From NCBI GenBank assembly GCA_014529385.2, contig CM043961.1, positions 10,838,478 through 10,902,477 on the forward strand: DNA of 64,000 bases. Reading direction: 5' to 3'. Below are positions 55,978 to 64,000 of the stretch, in pieces. The stretch is from Adiantum capillus-veneris (lineage: Eukaryota > Streptophyta > Polypodiopsida > Polypodiales > Pteridaceae). Position numbers and translations under genes: made by a program. How positions within the stretch are numbered: the first letter of the stretch is position 1; each line of letters begins with the position of its first letter. The notes under the pieces are model-generated. The model saw only the letters and a list, made by a program, of their open reading frames with translations, did not search any database and was not told the DNA's origin.

Positions 55978-58437
55978 ATGACTAAGGAATCCAACAAGTT
56001 GAACCCTAAGAAAGTAAGTTCCATGGAGGTAGGTCCTTCACAACCTGCATCTGACGTAAAATTGATGTATTTAAAGTTTCAATTTGAAAATGGGCTTAAG
56101 GACAAAATCTATAAGGATGGAGTGGACCGCTACTGTGTTAAGTTGGAAAATAAGCCAAGCAAGTTCAAGGACCTTGTAGATGTGGATTATGACGGAGACA
56201 GATACTTTGACAGAGAGGGAATAATGTACCTAGTGGTTCACAACCCCTTTATTGTGGACAAATGGGGAATGACTGGCACCAAGGACAAGGTAGATGAAGA
56301 GCTAGCAGATGAACCACCCTAAAAGGACAAGAAAAACGTGGTGCTCAGATGCACTAACAAGACATAACGGCTTAATACAAACAACATTTACCTGGGGCTA
56401 TATAAATTCAACAATGGAGAACAAACGCTCTATTATAGGTGCAATGAACCTCGCATCAAGGAACTAACTGAACGCAAAAAACTATACGTTTTTACTTACA
56501 CAAAGGGGAGAAGTATCCAAGTGGTCATAATGGATAATCATGGCCGAACATACTCTCCTATGGACTGTAAGGAGCTAGAGAGATATACATATTTTGGGGG
56601 AACACTCCACCAATACTGTGTAAATTCAAGAGAAGTTAAAATCGTGACTACTCACATGAGACCAGAAACTGGGAATGTAAGTCCAGTAAGAACCAGAGTG
56701 GACCGAACATAGGGTCTATGGGGTCAACGGTGTTTAGGGCTTCTATGAACACACAAAGGGGCAGTACAGCATCTGATTTGACTTACACAACTAGAATCCC
56801 TTCGGCTATTACACGAGATCAAACAAAATGACTTGATGAAAAGTATGGCGGATATGATACCAATTATAGTTCTAAGGGAGAATATGAAGCTACATAGGCC
56901 ACATTAGGAGGACTAGGGATGGTGAGTACAGTTGTGGAGTCCAGATGTATGCGACCGTCTGAAGTGGAAAAATGTGTACCCAAGAAGAATAGTGGATCGG
57001 GAGATCCGTATGCTCATGTTTCAATCTTCAAACAAGTGTTGATGACGGAACATGTAATCGATTTCTATACTCAATATGAAGGATTTGGGTTGACTCTAGA
57101 AGACCTTGACCTGGTTTCAACCTTTAAACAGCCTAGAATTCCCAAATATCTAGCAACTTCTCTGAGAATTCACTGAGGAATTCTCAAAGAGAGGAATTAA
57201 GCATAATATCGTCTCCCAGATCTATGCATTTAGACAAAAGGAGAAGGAAAAGGTGACGGAAGCCTCGCCTTGATTTAAGCAATACATAGAAAGATGCCCT
57301 GCTAGAGAACTACCTCAGGAGGAGAGACTGTCAATCCTTTTCATAGAAGGATTGGAAAATGACACCCTAAAAAAAGACTTGCACTTAAAGGCATGTGCTA
57401 CTTTTGAGCAAGTCACAAAAGAGGCATTGTATTTGGTAGACAATTGCAAGGCATATGGAGAGGTGATGGAGGACACAGACCAAGGGATGAGTAGCACCTC
57501 TTCAACAACTAGTGAATCCACAATGAAATTGGGAGGGAAAAATCCAATTGTGTTGGACATTGATCAAATGATCAAGGAAGTGATCAAAAGGATGAACCAA
57601 GGAAACATGACGAACCCTAACACACGATAACAATCCATAAAAAAAAGTGACACTTGTGGAAGAGATCACCCAACTCAGTGGTGCAACCTCCAACAGAGGC
57701 CAAGAGTAAACGTACCACGTGCACTGGAAGTGAACAGAAATGGACAAACCATGAGACCCACGAATGTTTCTATAATAGAAACTATGTTTGAGAAAGACAA
57801 TACGGGCCACATGGAGGGCTACAGTTACCATCCCCTCCAAGATACCAAGTAGGACAAAATAACTCAGTCCAAGGACATGAAAAATCTCAACCTGTGTTGG
57901 GGCATCAGCCTCCTTTCCCCCAGGAAAACAAGGCCATGGTAAGGATTTCAGAATTTATAGAAGCACCTTCTGATCAGATTATAGTCCAGGTAGTTTCTAC
58001 TACTGTGAAGATTTAGACAATACCTAAGAGAGAGGGTTTGACACAAAATGCATATGCTTTGGAGGGACAAATTCCATGGGTAGTTTCTGAGGATATGCCA
58101 AAATCGTCATACATAGCACAACCAACAAAAAACCATTACTTGGTCAATAAAAATATGTTTATGTTCATGGCAACCCAGAACTACAAACCTAGGGGATATC
58201 CTCCTAGAAATGGACAACCAATGGGGGCTCCACAAGCTTCTCCACCACCAGTAGGACCATGCTATGAATGTGGTGGTGATCATTGGGCAAGAAGTTGTTC
58301 ACACAAAGAAGAGCATATCAAACTTTTTGGTAACTGTGAGGGGTGCACAAATGGCCATCTCATTCCACATTGTCCAAAAAAACTTGATAACAAAGGGAAA
58401 GCAACCATGAACACAATCAGAATTGTACTAAGCTGAA
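55978..58437 (+). pseudogene. gag region of element B
   Basis: The first frame begins with an ATG at 55,978 (VGPSQPASDVKLMYLKFQFEN, shared with A, then DVDYDGDRYFDREGIMYLV). A further frame at 56,521-56,712 continues the same type of protein. A retrotransposon gag helical domain is at about 57,000-57,470 (SIFKQVLMTEHVIDFYTQYEG, later LFIEGLENDTLKKDLHLKA-like text). Two zinc knuckles sit at the C-terminus: C-YE-C-GGDH-W-x3-C at about 58,261-58,300 and C-EG-C-TNG-H-LIPH-C at about 58,336-58,377. The gag is unusually long for Ty3 (about 800 codons in span). Confidence 0.75.
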
Positions 58438-59640
58438 GTGGATCAGAAACAAAACCAGCCATTCCAATAAACACGGTAATAAGAGCCCAAGCACATGAGG
58501 CTGCACAAGGAATGTCCCAGCCAGCCAAACTGAGATAGAAAATTTGTCTGTCAGAATCCCTAGGAAATCTTGGAAGGCAAAACGAGACAAGATAAAAGCC
58601 AAAAGAGAGAGAGAGAAAAAACGGCTTTGAAAACCAAATTACTAGAGACAGAGGAACATTTGAGAATGGAAAGAGACTTTAAGGAAAAGGGTGATGTAAC
58701 AAAGCTATCAGCAATATAGTCGGGAGGATCTACCTTGGTGGAAAAGGTCTTTGAATCCTTGGATACGATCTTGAAAGCTTATGAAGCTAGGTTAAAGCTT
58801 AACCAAACCCATGAGGATAGGTGGCTAAGGTACCCTCACCCAGGGTATGGAAAAGAGAGGTTAAAGATGTGCAAGGAGCTCATCCAAGTCACTCAAGCTC
58901 TTATGGACCCACCAATTCCAACTGCTCCAAGGACTGAGGGGTTAATCCGTGAAGAAATTCAAGAGTTAAAGGAGCAAGGGATTGAAGACGGAGACCAAAA
59001 AGATTTGAAAATGGAACACCTTTGGATACGAGGATGTCAGCCAATACAACAGATGTAATGTATTCACAAGCACCTATGCCAATTCCTGAAGTGGAAGAAC
59101 AATGGCCACAAGCTCTGTGGAAGGTTATGCAAAATAGAAAAGATGGAAGTGCAACACTTCAGTCAACTCCTATTACTGAGATCCACCTCAAACATGAGCT
59201 CTACCCAAATGATATCCAATCACTGTATGGTGATGCAGGTACAAAACTGTCGGAAGACAGCAAACCTCAGTTGTTGAAGACATTACCTTCATTCATTGGC
59301 AACCATGAAACCAGATCAAACATAAAAGAAGTACCATCTCAATGGAAGGCTAATCCTAAGATGATGGATACTAATACTCTTCATGAGCTGATGTCATCCC
59401 CTATCTGTTGTACGCTAACTTTATCTGAGTTACTGCAAATAAAACCTCATCTTTGAGAAGAGGTGGAACTTTTTTTGGATAAAATAGGGTTGGTAATTCT
59501 GCCACCAATTGTTTCTCCAAAAACACTAAATAACCAAACCTCGAAACAAACCAAACATGAGCCAATGCCAGTGAACAAGGTAGGATACTATTGTGAAGGA
59601 GAAGAAGGAAACACGACCATGCCTGTGGAGTGAAAATAAA
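58438..59640 (+). pseudogene. gag-protease spacer of element B
   Basis: Charged frames at 58,735-59,058 (helical, RTEGLIREEIQELKEQGIEDG) and 59,022-59,456 (ALWKVMQNRKDGSATLQ) have no named domain. In long-gag plant elements this position is a variable spacer. Confidence 0.5.
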
Positions 59641-60170
59641 TAAAAATGATAGCGATATTGGATAGTGGAGCCGGAATTGCCATAGCCACCAAAGCAATGT
59701 GGGAAAAATGGGAAAAGCCTGCTCCAAGGAAAACTAGAATGCAACTTCAATTAGCGAATGGGTACCTCGAGAGACCTATTGGCATTTTGGAGAAAATTGT
59801 AGTAACCTCTTACGAAATCGCTTATGAAAACACATTCACTATTATGAATTTTAATGAGAGCACAATTTTGATATCATATTGGGAAAACCGTTTATGCGTC
59901 AGCTCAAAATGGTACAAGAGTGGGGTTACGACTATATCTACCTAAGACACAAGGATGTCACTACGAAGATCAGTGTCACGGACCATAGTTATAGAGATGT
60001 GGAACGAACCTGTGGAGAGGAATTAAACTCCACAATTGACCAAGAAGGAGAAATACCTGTTTGGCTGCAAAACAAAGCTCACAATTGGACATGTGGAGCT
60101 TTTGAGGGTGGTAGTTTGAAAAAAGAGGATAGCATTAATGATAAGCCATTATAAGACGAGGCATATGTAC
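59641..60170 (+). pseudogene. aspartic protease region of element B
   Basis: The active-site loop MIAILDSGAGIAIATKAMW (59,646-59,702) carries the canonical D-S-G triad. It is followed by MQLQLANGYLERPIGILEKI, the flap and strand region of Ty3 proteases, and by a GKPFMRQ segment near 59,885. Confidence 0.82.
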
Positions 60171-60919
60171 CATAGCCTTTTTCGAAAGAGATGTTTGAAC
60201 CTTTTGGATGGCAGTAGATACTGGCCACTCTTGATGTGTGCGTGAATGAGGTGACTCTGACCAAATTCTGTGATGAGGAAGGACATGATATCATTCCATT
60301 CCAAATGATGAGTGTTAGCCTAAGTCCAAAATCAAAATTTGAAGTCCCTGATAGGGAAGGGGTTGTAGATTGCTATAGTGGATGAGATCTTAGAAAGGGA
60401 CCTTGACCAAACTGATAAGGAAGCATTCAGAGACTCCACTGATAAGCTTTTAGAAGACAACCTAGACGATGAGCTTTCTAGTAGTTCAAATCAAGACATC
60501 ATACAGGAGAATCGACAAGTGATCTACTATGATTTTCAAAACCAAAATCCTCGAAGACAGTGTAGATATCTGAATAAACGCATGAACAAACAAAACAAAA
60601 CAAAAGAGTACACATTATTTAAGATTGGTTGAAGCAAGTGATTGCATTAAGGATGGGATATTGAAGAGGTACATGAAACTTGACTCAACCAAAACAAAGT
60701 TAAAGAAGAAGAAGAACAAGAAAAATTCATACGGAAAGTATTTTTTTAAAAGGAAACGAAGTTATCCAAAACCGAGTGCAAACACAAATACAATGAATTG
60801 AAATGAACTTTGAAAGAAGTTTGGACAACAGAGTTGGAACTTGATGTGAATCAAATGATGATAAGTTTGATGCACCTTCCCACTACAGAAAGTACACTAT
60901 TCAAGATAGAAAAATTGTA

Positions 60920-61930
60920 GTGAAGAAGCCCAAACAAGACCCAAAAGAGTCTGGAACTTCATATGATGGGCTTGAAAAAGCCAAATGCATGAACTTAGCA
61001 AAACCTGGCGAAGAACCTAAACCGGCATACATTGCCATGGACCTCACGAAAGAAGAAGAACGGCTTCTGATAGATACACTCAGACGGTATAAAGATGTGT
61101 TTGCTTGGTTGTACAAAGACCTGAAGGGAATAAAAATAGAGATGTTCTCAGCACACAACACCCTTAAAAGTGATGCTAGACCACACAGACAACATCCTTA
61201 TACGTACAATGATACTTTTTCCAAACAAATTAAGGAGGAGATAGAAAAACTGAAGGATGCGGAGTTTATCTACAAGATTGCACACACTGGATTGGGTGTT
61301 CCCGATTGTGGTAGTACCCAGAAAGAATGGTAAATTACGAGTCTGTGTGAACCTTAAACAGATAAATGCTACCCCCATCAGGGACAACTATCCAGTACCA
61401 ATAACAGACCATGTAATCGAGAGAGTTTCTAGGAAGGAGGCTTGATGGGTTATCAGGCTACAACCAATTGACCATAAAACCAGAAGATCAGTATAAGATA
61501 GCTTTTGCAACAGAGTGGGGCATGGATGATCTTTGTGTTCATTCTCACTAGAGAAGTGATCACATAATGCACCTAGAGAAAGTCTTCAAAAAGTGTAGAA
61601 CTTATTGTATTTGCTTAAACCCTGAAAAATGTGTCTTCATGGTAAGACAAAGTAAAATTTTGGGCCACATTGTGTCCAAAAACGGGATTTCCACCGATCA
61701 AGAAAAGATACAAATAATTGCCACACTACCAAGACCAACAAAAATGAAAGAAGTGCAGGCATTTATGGATCATTGTGGGTACTATAGGTGCTTCATATAC
61801 ATGTATGCTATAATAGCTAAGCCTTTGTATGCCCTCATTTTGCTAAATTTGAATGGACGGAAGAATATGAGCAAGCTTTTCCCAATTGAAGCAGGGATTA
61901 ATTTCTACTCCAATTTTGCAAGCCCCTGAT
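60920..61930 (+). pseudogene. reverse transcriptase of element B
   Basis: Segments appear in order: YKDVFAWLYKDLKGI (about 61,090-61,133), a VVVPRKNGKLRVCVNLKQIN block (about 61,296-61,360), NYPVPITDHVIERVS, then CLNPEKCVFMV, LGHIVSKNGIS and CGYYRCFI. These are Ty3 polymerase landmarks before and after the catalytic centre. The region is broken. Confidence 0.85.
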
Positions 61931-62240
61931 TGGAGCAAGATCTTTCACGCTCATGTTGATGCATCAGGCTATGCCATAGGGTGCATATTAGCCTAGCCAC
62001 CACCAGGAGAGAAAAAAATGGATTTTTCCATTTGCTACTCTAGTAGGCAGTTGAACAATATGGAGAGAAATTATACCACTACCGAGAAAGAAGGTCTAGG
62101 AAGGATATATGCTGTCAAAAAATTTAGACATTACCTTCTTGCAAACAAGTTCATTTTCTTCGTGGATCACCAAGCACTGTTATATCTGGTAAACAAACCT
62201 TGCAACACTTGAAGGATTTCTCACTGGTTTATCCTATTGC
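61931..62240 (+). pseudogene. RNase H of element B
   Basis: HAHVDASGYAIG-like text near 61,950 gives the first aspartate region. The frame at 62,018-62,212 reads NNMERNYTTTEKEGLGRIYAV then HYLLANKFIFFVDHQALLYL, the E-T-E/K-E and DH-x-ALLYL boxes of Ty3 RNase H. Confidence 0.82.
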
Positions 62241-62276
62241 TTGAGTTTGATTTCATAGTAGTCGTAAAAAAGGAAG

Positions 62277-62387
<111 letters not shown>

Positions 62388-63059
62388 CAAATTATCTTTT
62401 GAGACTATTCCATGGGGAAGCACGTGAAGGAATTGATGATGATCTTCTATATTCTTACCTGTTTAACATTGAAATGGTTCCGAGGTGGAGTAAAGAGGTC
62501 ATCCCTCTACTTACAATCGGATCATTACAGGTAGAAAGACAACCATCAATCATAAATTGAACAAAAAATCTCTAGCTTTTAGTAGGACGACTGTACAAGT
62601 AGGGTAAGGATGGGATTTTGAGACTATGTATATAGCCGTGTGAATACAAATAAAACCTCAAACAGGCTCATATGCAACATACGGGGTTTCACAATGAAGA
62701 AATTCAAACATACCAAAGACTAAAAAGACTAGGGGTCTAATGGAAAAACATGGAAAACAGTGTCCATACTTATGTAAAATCATGTGATATCTGTACAAAG
62801 CAACCTCCAGTGGAACATGCCACCCTGTTTTGAGTAGTACAAGCACCCAAATGGAGTACTAATCAAGTACTTAAAAAGCAAGACTTTCCTAGAGGGATGG
62901 GGTAAGGCAAGAATGAGAGTTGTAGAAGAAGAAGCAAATCATTATTTGGTAATTGCAAACCAACTGTATACTGGGGAAAGGACAAAAAATTACGGTTGTG
63001 TGCAACGGAAAGGGAACAATTCTTTATCCTAGAACAAGCACACTTCATGTAGGTATTGG

Positions 63060-63860
63060 TGGCTAATGTTGTTTAGGGATGCGGAGGCATATGTCAAAAG
63101 ATGTGATGAATGTCAATGCACAAAACCACACCTACAAAGAGATGAAATGGCAATATGGCCAATGATGGGAGTACACACTTTTGCCAAATGGGGCATAGAT
63201 TTTACTGGCCCTATCATACCTCCTGCATATAGAACACACACAATACATCATAGTAGCAACATATTATTTGACCAAATGGGTGAAAGCAAAGGCAGCATAG
63301 AAAAAGGATGCATGGATTATGGCTTGGTTACTTTTTGAACATATCTTTACCAGATATGGTCTACCCATTGAAATAATGAGTGATAGAGGAACACACTTTG
63401 TGAACAACGTCATTGAAAGCTTACTTGATGAATCCATGGTGATCCATCGCAAATCCACACCATATCACCCACAAGCTAATGGACAAGCCGAGAATACCAA
63501 TAAAATTTATGCACGGTGCTCACCAAAATAGTGAGTGACTCAAGAAATGATTGGGATCAAAAGCTACACCCCGCAGTATGGGCTTACAAGGTAGCTTTTA
63601 CAACTTCCATGGGAACCACTCCTTTTAACCTTGTGTTCGGGATTAATGCAATTCTACCCATTGAATTATTAATTAACACATTACGAGTCGCAACACAATC
63701 AGGATGGACAGGACATGAGCTATCGGAGAGACTAGACATCTTGGAACAGTTAGATGAAACCAGAATGAGAGTGATAGCAAGTATATATGCTCAAAAAATA
63801 CAAACAAAAGCTTTCCATGATCAACATGTGATTAGCAAGGAGTTGCAAGAAAGGGATTAG
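63060..63860 (+). pseudogene. integrase of element B
   Basis: The zinc domain ends AEAYVKRCDECQ. The core reads FAKWGIDFTGP (first aspartate), EIMSDRGTHFVNN (second) and YHPQANGQAENTNK (glutamate), then TTPFNLVFGINAILPIE and a C-terminal helical part (ERLDILEQLDETRMR). The catalytic acids are all readable. Confidence 0.87.
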
Positions 63861-64000
63861 TTTTGGTGTATACCCTAAAACAACACTCCAAAAAACTCAA
63901 AAATCAAGGGATGGGGCCTTTTGTAATACATGATATATCACAAAGTGGTGCCATCAAGCTTGCAATATTGGCAGGTGAGGAGATGCCTAATTGAGGGAGT

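Overview
The window looks like intergenic DNA from a land plant with a large, repeat-filled nuclear genome. The evidence is the mixture of plant-type Ty3/gypsy and Ty1/copia LTR retrotransposons, an L1-type LINE with a zinc-knuckle ORF1, a hAT transposase, a PIF/Harbinger-like MITE and many long CA/CT arrays. The flavour of the Ty3 polyproteins, very long retroelement leaders and an L1 ORF1p-like coiled-coil protein suggest to me a non-flowering plant (fern, lycophyte or gymnosperm). That is inference and I cannot name the species. I found no convincing host protein-coding gene, no tRNA or rRNA gene and no CRISPR array. One stretch (about 51.0-52.3 kb) could at most be a small spliced host transcript.

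Layout. 0-1.2 kb: minus-strand hAT transposase with BED finger and DUF659 region, cut by the window edge. 2.15-2.34 kb: tandem and inverted repeats that abut a minus-strand LINE (2.34-5.04 kb) with 5' minisatellite. 6.6-7.8 kb: a second, plus-strand LINE-like ORF1 fragment. 8.0-10.5 kb: decayed Ty3 element C, which joins copia element D (10.5-13.9 kb) without a visible LTR. D carries a 345-bp MITE with TTA target duplication. 14.5-20 kb: Ty3 element A, with tRNA-Asp-type primer site, a long leader holding evenly spaced 18-nt palindromes, and an unusual body. 20.1-20.5 kb: first of three copies of a GT-containing LTR-like repeat. 20.5-23.4 kb: minus-strand Ty3 element H with a 353-bp tandem duplication. 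23.8-33.9 kb: element E, whose two direct LTR-like repeats frame about 9.2 kb in which I see a zinc knuckle and protease-like pieces but no reverse transcriptase or integrase.

34.4-45 kb: element G2, interrupted by element F (35,570-44,179), a Ty3 element with both LTRs, a CCTGT target duplication, gag-protease-RT-RNase H-integrase order and an extra region before the 3' LTR. 45.6-49.6 kb: element G3, a chromovirus-like relative of G2. 49.6-53.4 kb: mostly featureless sequence plus long CA arrays. 53.4-64 kb: element B, a second copy of the A family, which runs off the window.

The elements are layered: the MITE sits in D and F sits in G2. All the LTR elements are broken fossils. The most striking structure is the shared leader of elements A and B: 18-nt palindromes built on CATGGAT-nnnn-ATCCATG recur about every 280 bp, five in B and four at collinear places in A.
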